Shown here: in pieces, positions 8,376 to 18,002 of the stretch
Numbering within the stretch: position 1 is the stretch's first letter
Layout: each line of letters begins with the position of its first letter
DNA from: CAYLLN01 sp964384375
GTDB taxonomy: Bacteria > Planctomycetota > Planctomycetia > Pirellulales > Pirellulaceae
NCBI GenBank assembly: GCA_964384375.1
Contig: CAYLLN010000012.1
Coordinates: 1-64,000, forward strand
Direction: 5' to 3'
DNA: 64,000 bases
Notes under the pieces: generated by a model
The model's database searches: none
What the model saw: the letters and a program-made list of their open reading frames with translations, nothing else
What the model was told of the DNA's origin: nothing
Translations under genes and position numbers: made by a program

Positions 8376-9956
8376 TCAATCGGGAGCGACCCGCTGGCCC
8401 GTGCTGGCGGGCGAAGCGGCTGTCGGCGGCGGCAGTGCCCAGAGGCCCAGGCGGCCGCTGTTGCCGGCCGCGACGGCGAGCGTGGCGTCGCCCGACAGGG
8501 CGACAGCGATCACCGAATCATCGATTCCGGGCAGCGCCCGCTGCTCGTTGGGCTTCGCCAGATTCCAGAGCCAGAGATTGGGGTGGCTGCGATCGGTGAA
8601 TGTTCCGGCGAGCAGCCACTGGCCGTCCGCCGAAAGCGCGATCCGCGTCACCTGTGCTTCGTGGGGGAACATGCGAATCTGCTCACCGGTGTCGGTGTTC
8701 CACTGACGAACTGTCCCGTCCTGACCTGCCGACAAAAGCGATTGGCCGTCTGGCAGAAAGACCGCATCCCAGGCGCCGAATTTGTGCCCCACATAGCGCT
8801 GCACCTCCTCCCCATCCGCCAGACTCCACAGCCGGATCACTCCTTGCGTCCCGTCTCCTCCGGCTGTGAGGGCCTGGGTGCCATCTGGCGAGAAGCAGAT
8901 GCTCCACAGCCCGTGGGAAACGGGGAATTGGCGAATCTCCTGCCATCCGTTCACGTCCCAGAGCCGCACCACTCCATCGTAGGAACCGACGAGTGCCCGA
9001 TTGCCGTCGGGCGAAAAGGCGACGCTGGTGATTCCCGGCCCGCGCCCCTCCAGCCGCCGCAATTCCCTGCCGGTTTCGATCTCCCACAAGCACACGCTCC
9101 AGGTGATGTCTTCGACCTTGCTCAGCAAATAGCAGCCGCTCCCGGAGAGCGCCCGTTTTCCATCCGGCGAAACCGCAAGGGCATAGATGGCGCTGTCGTG
9201 TCCGTCAAACCGCTGTACCTCCTGGCCGGATTGAACGTTCCAGACGCGCACCCAGTGGTCTTCGCCCGCGGAGATTGCCAGCCCGTCGACGAGGGCCACG
9301 TTCCAAATCGGGCTGTGATGGCCTGTCAACTCGCGAAACCGACCGCCGGTCGTGTCGCCGTTTCCTGAGGCGCCACCGCTGCCCTCGCGTGACACTTTAA
9401 CCACCTGCCGGCCGCCGCGCTCGATCGTGACTACTTCCTCGCGCAGCGGCTGGCCATCCTTGATCGTGACGAACTTATGTGTTCCTGGGCGGAGGCGCAG
9501 CTCGTGAATGCCAGCCCCTTTGATCGTGACGTCTTCGCCATCGAGCGTTACCGAGACGGCGGGATCGTCCACTTCGATCACGAGGGAACCTTCGCCCGTC
9601 ACCACGCGGACGATGGTCGGGACGAACTGAGTCAGTCCCGTGGCTTCGCCTACCGAAAAGGCCAGCATCAGCAGCACCGTTGCTGCCAGCCCCACCCACC
9701 ACAGGCGTCGGCCGCCGGCGGAAACGGTGGGTACGCGAGGCGTAGCTGCCGTTTCCTCGCATTGCGCGGCGGTGCGCCGTCCTTCACGGCGCAACAAGGC
9801 CGCGAGCATGGCATGGCGGTAATATCGTTTCCGGGCTGCGGGATCAGCCTGGAGCAGTTCGGCCAACCGGGCTACTTCCGACGATTCGAGCGTGCCATCT
9901 TCGAGGGTCGAGAGCAGGCGGAGCAATTCATCGGGCTGTTCGGGAAGGGGGTTCAT
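8376..9956 (-). CDS. FecR-like/WD40 membrane protein, probable partner of the upstream ECF sigma factor
   Basis: A 526-residue protein. Residues 1-65 resemble the N-terminal cytoplasmic segment of FecR-type anti-sigma proteins (LLRLLSTLEDGTLESSEVARLAELLQ in two stretches). A single membrane helix lies at 84-107 (LWWVGLAATVLLMLAFSVGE), followed by a small beta-rich region and then WD40 repeats from about 205 to 515, with blades such as ITSVAFSPDGNRAL and VRLWDVNG. The start codon overlaps the stop of the ECF sigma gene (ATGA, 9953-9956), implying translational coupling. I infer that the WD40 propeller faces the periplasm and that the protein controls the sigma factor. Binding is not proven. 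Confidence 0.82.
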   Translation of the reverse strand: MNPLPEQPDELLRLLSTLEDGTLESSEVARLAELLQADPAARKRYYRHAMLAALLRREGRRTAAQCEETAATPRVPTVSAGGRRLWWVGLAATVLLMLAFSVGEATGLTQFVPTIVRVVTGEGSLVIEVDDPAVSVTLDGEDVTIKGAGIHELRLRPGTHKFVTIKDGQPLREEVVTIERGGRQVVKVSREGSGGASGNGDTTGGRFRELTGHHSPIWNVALVDGLAISAGEDHWVRVWNVQSGQEVQRFDGHDSAIYALAVSPDGKRALSGSGCYLLSKVEDITWSVCLWEIETGRELRRLEGRGPGITSVAFSPDGNRALVGSYDGVVRLWDVNGWQEIRQFPVSHGLWSICFSPDGTQALTAGGDGTQGVIRLWSLADGEEVQRYVGHKFGAWDAVFLPDGQSLLSAGQDGTVRQWNTDTGEQIRMFPHEAQVTRIALSADGQWLLAGTFTDRSHPNLWLWNLAKPNEQRALPGIDDSVIAVALSGDATLAVAAGNSGRLGLWALPPPTAASPASTGQRVAPD

Positions 9957-10462
9957 TCGGCAAACTCCGCAGTCAGCTTCCCTTGAATACAGTGCAGCAG
10001 CGCGAGGCGAATGCGATACAACGTCTGCGAGACGACACCGACGGTGCGTTTCAGCTCAGCGGCCAGCCCCTGCACCGTCGCGTCGGGAGCATACCGCCGC
10101 AGTATCAGCTCGCGCTGCTCGCCCGGCAAATCGGCCAGGCAGCCACGGAGGGCCTGCTGGCGGAGGGACAAGTCGGCGGTCGCCGCGGGCATTTCGTCGG
10201 CCAGCAGCTCCAGCAGCTCGTCACAAAACTGCAGCCTTTCGCGTCCTTGCCGGCGACGCCAGGCGTGTACCTGATTGCGAGCGACACCAAAGACCCACGC
10301 CGTAAAGTCCGCGATTTGCTCGACATCGGCCAGCCGCTCGGTCGCAGCCAAATTCGTCTCTTGCAGCACGTCCTCCGCGATGCTGGGATCACCGATCAGC
10401 ACCAGGATGTAGGCATAGAGCCGATCCTGGCAGTTGATCAGTTGGGCAACGGGGTTGCTCAT
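9953..10462 (-). CDS. ECF sigma factor, planctomycete/verrucomicrobial type
   Basis: A 169-residue sigma factor with region 2 at about residues 10-75 (YILVLIGDPSIAEDVLQET, FTAWVFGVARNQVHAWRRR) and region 4 at about 105-160 (LRGCLADLPGEQRELILRRY followed by a helix-turn-helix). The wording matches the subgroup that is abundant in Planctomycetes and Verrucomicrobia. The stop codon overlaps the start of the FecR-like/WD40 gene, forming a two-gene unit. It is unrelated in detail to the other ECF factor at 364-978. The target promoter is unknown. Confidence 0.9.
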   Translation of the reverse strand: MSNPVAQLINCQDRLYAYILVLIGDPSIAEDVLQETNLAATERLADVEQIADFTAWVFGVARNQVHAWRRRQGRERLQFCDELLELLADEMPAATADLSLRQQALRGCLADLPGEQRELILRRYAPDATVQGLAAELKRTVGVVSQTLYRIRLALLHCIQGKLTAEFAE

Positions 10463-10575
10463 TCGTCACCGGCAGGTGGCGGCAACAGCCGCGGTTTGGT
10501 ACGACAGTGGTCGGCTACCTAATCGTCGCCGCTTTTGCGGAAATCTCAACACGTATCGCGATTTCGCCTCCGGCC

Positions 10576-11469
10576 ATGCAGTTGAGCCTCTTCTCAATCA
10601 GCTATGCCGGCCTGTGGGGCCAGGCGAAGCTCGACCTGCCGAGATTTATCGCCAAGGCGGCGGAACTGGGCTATTCGTCGGTGATGCTTGCCGGGAAACG
10701 GCCGCACCTCTCGCCGCTGGACATGCGAGACGAGCAACTCGACGCAATCAAACGGGAACTCGACCGCCACCGTCTCACTTGTGGCGCGATCGCCGCTTAC
10801 GTCGATCTGTCCCCCGCCGCTGCTGCCGAAGTGCCGTATCTGGAAATGCAGATTGCCTATGTCGAATCCCTGTCGGTGATGGCGGCGGCACTCGGTGCGA
10901 AATATGTCCGCGTCTTCACGGCCTACGAATCGCCGGGCCAATCGCCCCACGCAGCTTGGAAGCTCGTCGTGCAGACGTTGCAAGAGATGTGCGATCGGGC
11001 CGCGGTACACGACGTGACGATTGCGGTGCAAAATCATCACGATTTGGCGGTTCATACCTCGGCTTTGCTGGAACTGCTCGCCGACATCGGCCGGCCGAAT
11101 TGCAAGCTTGGCTTTGACGCCTGGTCGCCGTTCCTCCGCGGCGAAGACCTTTACGAGGCCGCCCGAGCTGCCGCGCCGCACACGGTGATGACAACGAATG
11201 CCGACTACATCCGACTCCCCCGCTTTCGTTACGAGCCGGCGGTGGTGAACTACTCGCGCGTGTCGCCCGATCTGGTCCGTGCGGTCAAGTTCGGCGCCGG
11301 CGAGATCGACTACGCAGCCTTCTTCCGTGGCCTAACCGAGGGCGGCTTTGGCGGCCTGGCCACGTACGAAATGTGCTCGCCGATTCGCGGCGGGGGAGAG
11401 CTGGCAAATCTCGACGCTTATGCCGCGGCCTATGTCGGATGGATGAGGGATCACAAACTCGCTCCGTAG
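10576..11469 (+). CDS. Sugar phosphate isomerase/epimerase family protein (TIM barrel)
   Basis: A 297-residue protein of the xylose isomerase-like TIM-barrel (AP endonuclease 2) superfamily. Family-like elements are an N-terminal strand MQLSLFSISYAGLWGQ, the mid-barrel KYVRVFTAYES, AVQNHHDLAVHTSA with paired His residues that usually bind metal, NCKLGFDAWSP, and the C-terminal FGGLATYEMCSPIRG with the conserved Glu. I start at the ATG at 10576, because the longer frame adds sequence unlike the family. Substrate unknown; planctomycetes carry many such genes, often for inositol or keto-sugar metabolism. It is transcribed divergently from the ECF sigma gene. Confidence 0.85.
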   Translation: MQLSLFSISYAGLWGQAKLDLPRFIAKAAELGYSSVMLAGKRPHLSPLDMRDEQLDAIKRELDRHRLTCGAIAAYVDLSPAAAAEVPYLEMQIAYVESLSVMAAALGAKYVRVFTAYESPGQSPHAAWKLVVQTLQEMCDRAAVHDVTIAVQNHHDLAVHTSALLELLADIGRPNCKLGFDAWSPFLRGEDLYEAARAAAPHTVMTTNADYIRLPRFRYEPAVVNYSRVSPDLVRAVKFGAGEIDYAAFFRGLTEGGFGGLATYEMCSPIRGGGELANLDAYAAAYVGWMRDHKLAP

Positions 11470-11481
11470 GCAGGCGATAGC

Positions 11482-13440
11482 CTAAGAACGACCAGCCGCC
11501 CGGCGCTGCACGTTCTTCCAATACGTTTCAAGGGCTTCTAATTCCGCGGCTTCCTCTTCCAGGCGTCGGAGTTTGTCGCCGGCTGAATCCGTCGGATCGG
11601 CTGTGCCAGGCCCGATCACCCTTGGTCCTTGGGTCAAGCGAGCCGACAAAACTTGGGAAGTCGAGTCCGACCGCTGCTTCAGCAGCTCCAGCAGCTTACG
11701 CCCCGCAAGTTCGCCCAGGCGAAGTTGCACCTCGGGAGTGAGCGGGGTGAGCGGCCTGCCGATATCGATGGCACGAGCGGCGATATACCGCTCCACGCGA
11801 ACTTTGGCGAATCGCTGCTTCAGCAAATGGCTCTGGTATCCGGTCTGACGCTGGTAGTCTTGCAGCCTAAACCTGTCGCTGTCGATGTTCTTCGCCAACG
11901 AGCGGAGATGCTCGCGTGCGAAAAGGACGCGCACGGGCGGGCCAGGATCGGCTGTGGGAGAATCGCTTTCGAGCCCCGACTGGTCGTAACGGGCCATGAA
12001 GGCGCGTAACTGTTGTTCGTCCTGGTTGATTTTGTTCTCAAGCTCGATGATTTCCCGCGAGGGAATCTCCGGAGTCGGAGCAGGTTCGAACGTGGGGAGC
12101 GGCGTCGAGGCTGGCGGATGCTGTGTCGTAGCGACCGGCGTGCGTTCTGTCGTAACGACGGGCTGGGGATTCACACCATCGCGTTCCACAGCGGCCAGTG
12201 GCGGATCATTTGCCGGCGGCTTGCGGCGATGTCGCTGGAGGACATCGCTGTGCGGATTTCCCTCCGCAGCGAGAGCCTTCTCCAAATCCGCCAGCGCCTG
12301 CCGCCAATTCTCCCGATCGGCTGGCAGTTTCGCGCGGTAATCTCGAATATTGTCGATCGAGGCTTGCTTCTGCGTCCGGATGAAGTTGTGGTCGGAATTG
12401 GTCGCGAAGTACTCTTCGCGGTCGGCGTAGCGGAGCTGCGCCTGCTCGAGGTTGAACAAGGTCACATCCAGCCGATTACGTGCATCGTCAAGCGCTATCT
12501 CGGCTTGTGCGACGGCTCCGATCGGAGGGGTGTCTCCAGCGCCGGGCTGCGGTTTGGCAAGCTCGTCCATGTCCATGAAGAACATCGTGCCGGTGACTAC
12601 CAGCGTCAGCACGAACGAGGCGGCCCCCGCCAGGCTCATCATGATGCCGCCGATCCAGAGGTAAACTCCGCGCGCCATCGCATCGCCGCCGCCGGAGCGC
12701 ATGGCCCGCATGCGCCGCGAGTTCATGAACCAGGACCACTCGAAGTTAGCGCCGGCGAACATGAACATGCCGATCAGATAGAACACAGCGGGCCAGAACG
12801 ACATGACAAGCCCCACGATCGGCGCCGTAACAATCACCTGCGGCTCGAATCGCAGGATTCCGCTGAGCATCGGCAGGAGGATCGCCACACCCGCGAGGCC
12901 GAGCAGGCCATAAACCCAGCGGAGAAAAATGCGCCACCGATAGCCCCGCACGTCGGGATCTCGATTGGCTTGATACTTGGGCATCTTCGGGCCAAAGAGC
13001 AATGTGCCGACCGGGTTGCTGGCGAATTGCTGCATGCCCGTTCCATACGGATTGGCCGCGGACTTGCGGGCTGCGGCCTGATGCTGGGCGGCGGCGTGTG
13101 CCTCGGCTTGCCGCTGGGCGACGTACGACGAGAACGGCACGCCATGTTCCCAGTCGCCGCGGCGGACGTATGCCGCCTGTGGAATTGCGCCGCGGGCGGC
13201 AGCCGCGTCGAACTGAGCCTGGGTCGCCGGCGGCATCTGCCGGCCATCGGGGAGCGTGATGAGCCACTGCTCCGTGGGGAGCATGGCCAACCCATACCCC
13301 GCTGGTCCGTCATCAAACGGGTCTGGCGCGGGAATGGTGAGGATGGTGCTGCACCTGGAGCAGCGCGCCTGCTGGCCCGCCATTCGGTCGGGGGCGGCAC
13401 TTACTTGGCCGCAGCGGTTGCAGGTGACCTCGATCGGCAT
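11482..13440 (-). CDS. Zinc-ribbon multi-pass membrane protein with C-terminal coiled coil
   Basis: A 652-residue protein of unknown function. An MJ0042-type zinc ribbon lies at the N-terminus (C7-x2-C10, C27-x2-C30), followed by a GYF-like stretch (WLITLPDGRQMPPATQAQFDAAAARG). Three to four membrane helices sit between about residues 175 and 293. The rest, to 652, is charged and helical, with Pro/Thr-rich linkers (residues 420-460), and is probably coiled coil. It ends 12 bp from the convergent epimerase-like gene and lies downstream of a large TPR gene on the same strand, so the two may be co-transcribed. Planctomycetes have many ribbon-plus-membrane proteins without known function. Confidence 0.75.
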   Translation of the reverse strand: MPIEVTCNRCGQVSAAPDRMAGQQARCSRCSTILTIPAPDPFDDGPAGYGLAMLPTEQWLITLPDGRQMPPATQAQFDAAAARGAIPQAAYVRRGDWEHGVPFSSYVAQRQAEAHAAAQHQAAARKSAANPYGTGMQQFASNPVGTLLFGPKMPKYQANRDPDVRGYRWRIFLRWVYGLLGLAGVAILLPMLSGILRFEPQVIVTAPIVGLVMSFWPAVFYLIGMFMFAGANFEWSWFMNSRRMRAMRSGGGDAMARGVYLWIGGIMMSLAGAASFVLTLVVTGTMFFMDMDELAKPQPGAGDTPPIGAVAQAEIALDDARNRLDVTLFNLEQAQLRYADREEYFATNSDHNFIRTQKQASIDNIRDYRAKLPADRENWRQALADLEKALAAEGNPHSDVLQRHRRKPPANDPPLAAVERDGVNPQPVVTTERTPVATTQHPPASTPLPTFEPAPTPEIPSREIIELENKINQDEQQLRAFMARYDQSGLESDSPTADPGPPVRVLFAREHLRSLAKNIDSDRFRLQDYQRQTGYQSHLLKQRFAKVRVERYIAARAIDIGRPLTPLTPEVQLRLGELAGRKLLELLKQRSDSTSQVLSARLTQGPRVIGPGTADPTDSAGDKLRRLEEEAAELEALETYWKNVQRRAAGRS

Positions 13441-13476
13441 GGCCGAATGGTACTAGCCGTGGCGAATCGACGCAAA

Positions 13477-16400
13477 CTATTCTGGCCGGGACGGCTCCGA
13501 TGATGCGTCAGGTCCAATCTGCTCGATCTGATACCGCCCCACCGCCAGCGGCAGGCCGGGACGGAGATAGGGCCACAGGGCGCTCGTGCTTGTCGGCTCG
13601 CCGATGAACTCCCACTGGCCGTATTGCGCACGGCGAACGGCGGTCACCCGAATGGGCAATCGTTCGCGAGCGTGGCCGCGCGAAAGCTCGATCGTCACTT
13701 CCCTCGGCTCCGCCTGTCCGCTGGCAAACTCCCGAGCCAGCTCGCGCACCTGCCGGTTGAGCGTTTTGGCCGCTTTCGAACTCTCATCGTCTTCTGCTGC
13801 CAGCGCCGGGATGAACGAATAGGGGAGCCGGAGTACGTCGGGGGGTGGACGATGAACGAGCAGTTCGCCTCGCGCAAGGCGACGGAAGGTTTCAGGCGAT
13901 GCGTCGGCGAGCCAAGCTTGTCCCTTGCCGCGGTCCCCCGTCACCGCCAGCGTGGAGTCGCTGCGGAGTTCGCGGGCTAATCGAGCCGCCTGTCCCGCAA
14001 TGCGGTGGCTCGTCGGTTCCAGCGGTGAGCGAGTGAAATCAACGATGACTAGTCCACGGTGCTCCTCCACCGCACGCGCGAGCGCTGCATCGGCGATGAA
14101 GGGGCGATAGAAGTCGTCTGTTGTTTCTGATTCTTTGGCGGCAGCGGCTTCACCGAATGTGACGAGGAGCGTACCGTACTCCGTGTCAATAATGTAGCTG
14201 GTTCGCTTGTCGCTCGGGTCAGCCAAAATCGGGCGGATGGCATTGGTCGGAATGCCTGCTGCCGTCAGGTGCGTTTCGAGCTGCGACCGGTCGCAGGTGA
14301 CAGGTTCGCGAACGAGCAAGGCGACATGGCCAAAGTCTTCGCTGTAGTCAGCGGGAAGCGGCCAGGCGTTGGCTTTCCGAAACTCGGCCAGTTCCGACGT
14401 GTGCAGGAGCTGCCGCAGTTCCAAATCGCGATCGAGCGGCCGCTGCTGAACAAGCGAAAGAAGCCGGCGATCGGCGAGTTTCAGTTGCAACTCGGCAAAC
14501 TGTCCCTCGGCCAAGAGGACCATGACCAGGGGGACTTCCAGTTCATGCTCGCGAGCCGCCCGCTCCGCAGCGGCACGAGCTTCGTCGCGTCGGCCAAGGC
14601 GGAGCAGGCTGCGTACCAGCCGCTCGTAGAGGATTTCAATCTCATCCGGGTTCGTGGTGGCGGCAAACCCGGGCCATGGCTGGAGTCGGCCGATCACGTC
14701 GTCGTACTGTCCCAACTCGAAGGGGCCAACCGTTGCCCAATTCAGCATTTCGGGCGACGTGGCATCGGCCGGATGGGCCTGCACCAGCTTCTTGAGCTGC
14801 TCCCAATCTTCTTCGCCCGAAAGGCGCACCGCGAGGTTGTTGAAAGCGACGTTCTTGTCCTCGCTGACGTTGTAGGCAAGCAGCACGTCGCCGCCAGCTA
14901 GTGCCAATTCGGTCTTCATCCATTGGCCATAATTCAGGATTTCCGCTTCGCGGAGCTCGCCACGTTGCAAAGAGGCCAGCGCTTCGAGATGACGGCCTCG
15001 CCCCTGAAGTTCGACGGCCTCGAAGTAATCGAGCCAGGCGTCTCCCGCGAGGTGACGCCTGTGACGGAGAGAAAGTTCACGCAAATCGTCCCATTCTTGT
15101 CGGGTCTGAAATTGACGGGCGATGGATTGATAGGCCGTGCTGGTTGTGCCGAATACTTCGTAGGCGTCCAGACCCTGCCCTTGGGCGACCAGCGCTTCGA
15201 TTCGCCGATCGCGGGACATTTCGCGCTCGTAGTCTTCGCTCGCTTGCGTGGCTGCTTCGGCAAATTTCTGGTCCGCCTCGGCATATTTTTTGGCACGCAG
15301 CAAGAGCATCCCTTCGAGATAGTCGAGACGGAAGCTGCTCCCCTTCTTCTGGCGATGGGCGGCGAGCAGCAGGCGAAGCTGGTCGTCGGCGATCCACCCC
15401 TCGTCGTCCTCGTAGCCGGAGGTGAGATAGTCGAATGCCGCCTGAGGATCGGTGGCCTGCTGGTAGGCTTCCACCGTCTTCTTCGCCTCGGTCATCGCGT
15501 ACAGGTACTGATTGAAGTATTCCTGCTTCTTCTCGGGCAACCACTCGGCTTGGGACGCCTTGAGAAAACTGGCCGCTGCCGCTTCGTAGTCTTCCTCGTG
15601 CGACAGCTTGTGGGCAGCCAGCGATTCCAGCATCGGCGAATCGGGGGCCCGCTCGGCGATGAACTTCACGAGTGCGGCGTAAGTGTCCTCGTCTTCCCGC
15701 TGCAATGCCGAGAGCGCCTGGCTGCTTGCTGCTTCGAGGGGCTGCTTACTGCGGGCAATGAGTTCCGGAAGGCGGCGACGCTGCTGGTCGCTCGCGAGGC
15801 GGCAGAAGTGGGCGAGCGCCTGCGGGTGCTGCGGGCAAAGGGCAAACAGATCGGCCCATTTCTCGGCAGCCGCTGTGAAGTCGTCGAGCGTTTCGTGAGC
15901 CGAGGCTTCCATCGCCAGCGCCTGCGGATCGCGGCCGGCGGCGCGCTGGTAGTCGGCGGCTGCCGCGAGCGATTTGGCAGGGCGGCCGAGGACTTGCCAC
16001 GCCCGTCCGCGAACCAGATGCACGCCGGGGCATTCGTCCGGCCGATCGATCTTATCGCAAGCAGCCAGTGCCGCCGCCGCCCGACGCTGGTCAACTAAGG
16101 CCGAAGCGAGATCGAGCCGTGGAACGTCACCCACAACGGCGGGCATCGGCAGGTTGATGTACCGCTCGAGGTTACTCGTACCGCTTTGGCCGGGAAGGTT
16201 GAGCCCCGTGGGATAGGGCGTGCTGCTGCCATCGATCGCATCGTACAGACCGTGGTAGTTGTACTTGCTCGCGTCGCGCTCGATTGCCCCCCGCAGCGCC
16301 CAGCCGGCGGCGAGCGACTGTCCATGATCGAGCCGCTCGTAGTCGCAGACCCGCCAATTGCGGCCGGAGCGCACGAGCCACCAGCGATAGGCCCCGACCG

Positions 16401-16968
16401 AGTAGTAGCTCGATTCGACTGCATAGACGAGCACCTGATCGGGCCGCCGGCCGCGTTCGACGCGGACGATCGACATCTCGCTCGTTCCCTCGGCTGGTTC
16501 CAGTCCGATTTGCAGGTCGTTTTTGAGCGTCCACATTGCCAGCGAACGATCGGTGCGAGCGGCCGGATGGCGCGTGATGCGGCGAATCAGGGCATTCAGG
16601 TCGAAGCAGGCCTGGTACGCGTCTGCGTCCATCTCGCGACTGGCGGCGGAGACTCGAGAGAGGATGCGCTCAAAGGCCCGCAGCTCGCCGGGGCTCGCGC
16701 CGACCTCCGCCGCGTTCATCGCCTCCGCAATGTTCTTCAACCGCTCGGAAGGCGTTTCCCAATGATCGACGAGCGAATCGGCATCGCCCGTCGATCCACT
16801 GCGAGCCGTGGTCGCCAGCTTGCCGATCCCCCACAAGACTGCCGAAACGAGACCGATGGCCAGCAGGAGCGAGCCGCAAACAAGAAGCCACCGCGGCCAA
16901 GGGCGACGCGGCGGCGGCAGGTCGGGCAAGACGACCGCTTCCAGCGGGGCAAATTTGGATGGTGACAC
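13477..16968 (-). CDS. Very large TPR-like membrane-anchored protein
   Basis: A 1163-residue protein with one N-terminal membrane helix (about residues 27-51) and a long helical solenoid. TPR-like units recur, such as GRAWQVLGRPAKSLAAAADY and LFALCPQHPQALAHFCRL. The C-terminal 150 residues have a different, globular composition. I favour the GTG at 16966-16968, preceded by AGGAA, over an ATG at 17115, because the extra 49 residues look untranslated. Probably a scaffold for a periplasmic or membrane complex; substrate and partners are unknown. Its upstream region is shared with the divergent gene at 17216. Confidence 0.78.
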   Translation of the reverse strand: MSPSKFAPLEAVVLPDLPPPRRPWPRWLLVCGSLLLAIGLVSAVLWGIGKLATTARSGSTGDADSLVDHWETPSERLKNIAEAMNAAEVGASPGELRAFERILSRVSAASREMDADAYQACFDLNALIRRITRHPAARTDRSLAMWTLKNDLQIGLEPAEGTSEMSIVRVERGRRPDQVLVYAVESSYYSVGAYRWWLVRSGRNWRVCDYERLDHGQSLAAGWALRGAIERDASKYNYHGLYDAIDGSSTPYPTGLNLPGQSGTSNLERYINLPMPAVVGDVPRLDLASALVDQRRAAAALAACDKIDRPDECPGVHLVRGRAWQVLGRPAKSLAAAADYQRAAGRDPQALAMEASAHETLDDFTAAAEKWADLFALCPQHPQALAHFCRLASDQQRRRLPELIARSKQPLEAASSQALSALQREDEDTYAALVKFIAERAPDSPMLESLAAHKLSHEEDYEAAAASFLKASQAEWLPEKKQEYFNQYLYAMTEAKKTVEAYQQATDPQAAFDYLTSGYEDDEGWIADDQLRLLLAAHRQKKGSSFRLDYLEGMLLLRAKKYAEADQKFAEAATQASEDYEREMSRDRRIEALVAQGQGLDAYEVFGTTSTAYQSIARQFQTRQEWDDLRELSLRHRRHLAGDAWLDYFEAVELQGRGRHLEALASLQRGELREAEILNYGQWMKTELALAGGDVLLAYNVSEDKNVAFNNLAVRLSGEEDWEQLKKLVQAHPADATSPEMLNWATVGPFELGQYDDVIGRLQPWPGFAATTNPDEIEILYERLVRSLLRLGRRDEARAAAERAAREHELEVPLVMVLLAEGQFAELQLKLADRRLLSLVQQRPLDRDLELRQLLHTSELAEFRKANAWPLPADYSEDFGHVALLVREPVTCDRSQLETHLTAAGIPTNAIRPILADPSDKRTSYIIDTEYGTLLVTFGEAAAAKESETTDDFYRPFIADAALARAVEEHRGLVIVDFTRSPLEPTSHRIAGQAARLARELRSDSTLAVTGDRGKGQAWLADASPETFRRLARGELLVHRPPPDVLRLPYSFIPALAAEDDESSKAAKTLNRQVRELAREFASGQAEPREVTIELSRGHARERLPIRVTAVRRAQYGQWEFIGEPTSTSALWPYLRPGLPLAVGRYQIEQIGPDASSEPSRPE

Positions 16969-17215
16969 GCACAGTTCCTGCGGCGTGAAGGGACAAAAGG
17001 TGGACGCATTATTGGCTGCGGACGAGCGGCCTACCACGGGCGAATCGTCGCCTTTCGCACCGTGAAAGGACGTTCGTTCGCGGAGCGAACGACGACACTC
17101 CCACCAATCGACCAATGCACAGGATTCAGTTTACGCTCACGCCAACAAAGGCTAAACTATACCGATGCCGGACGGTGGGGGCATCGTTGCCGGCGGGTGA
17201 GAAGGAGACTTCTCG

Positions 17216-17869
17216 ATGTTCCACGCCACTCTCTTCTGCCTGGCGGCTTTCGCGGCCGAACCTGCTGTCGCAACCAGCGAACCGCGGCCGTTCCACGCGA
17301 TTCAGTCTGAAATCAGCGACCTCCTCAAGCGCGAAGCGCAATCGGGGAAGGATATCGCGAAGCGGACCGAGGTCGTGCGGCGAATGTGCGATCTGCACAG
17401 CGAGATCGTCGCGGACGACCGCTATGCCGAGAGCGAAACGCTGCAAGAGTACCGCGTCCGGCTCTGGTCCCGTTTGCGGCGCGTGCAGACCGATCTGAAG
17501 CAGCAGTTTGCCAAGACGGCGGCAAAGTCGGGCGAAAAACCAGTTGCCCCCAATCAAGACCAGCCCGTCGATCCCGAAGCCGTTCTTGCCGCCGAAAGCT
17601 TGGTGGCGACGCTCGACCTGCTCGATCATTCACAAGGAGGACCGGGCTATCTCATCGCCTTCGGCGGTCGAGCGGGACCAGCCGATCATGGCGCGGAACT
17701 CGTCGATCTGATCGAGCGGACGATCAATCCCGCCTTCTGGGACACCAACGGCGGCCCCGGCACGATCGTCTATTATGCTCCCCTGCGCTGCCTCGTTGTG
17801 CGTGCGACTTCCGAGATGCATGGCCGCGTCGGGGGCGTTCTCGGCGGTTTACGGGCAGCGGCACCATAG
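17216..17869 (+). CDS. Exported protein of unknown function
   Basis: A 217-residue protein with a short signal peptide (MFHATLFCLAAFAAEPA) and a mainly helical, charged middle (SEISDLLKREAQSGKDIAKR). The C-terminal 80 residues are more structured (GPGYLIAFGGRAG, GGPGTIVYYAPLRCLVVRA), a strand pattern that recalls secretin-like or STN-like short domains; this is a guess. The AAGGAGA ribosome-binding site is embedded in a GAGAAG-GAGA-CTTCTC hairpin (17199-17214) immediately before the ATG, so translation may depend on its unfolding. I do not recognise the family. Confidence 0.72.
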   Translation: MFHATLFCLAAFAAEPAVATSEPRPFHAIQSEISDLLKREAQSGKDIAKRTEVVRRMCDLHSEIVADDRYAESETLQEYRVRLWSRLRRVQTDLKQQFAKTAAKSGEKPVAPNQDQPVDPEAVLAAESLVATLDLLDHSQGGPGYLIAFGGRAGPADHGAELVDLIERTINPAFWDTNGGPGTIVYYAPLRCLVVRATSEMHGRVGGVLGGLRAAAP

Positions 17870-18002
17870 TCAGTCAGTCAGTCGCGGTTTGTCAGTGAAA
17901 ACGGGCCAGCGTTGGCTCCGGCAAAACCGCGGTTCAGATTGACAGTTGCCGCATTGATCGCGGACGATACCGATACGTCCCCACCTCATCTGGAGCTGTT
18001 CC

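Noticed and set aside
7062..9368. 768-codon plus-strand frame across the secreted protein and WD40 genes
   Set aside because: It crosses two clear genes on the other strand, and its composition (Arg/His/Gly-rich) is that of an antisense shadow.
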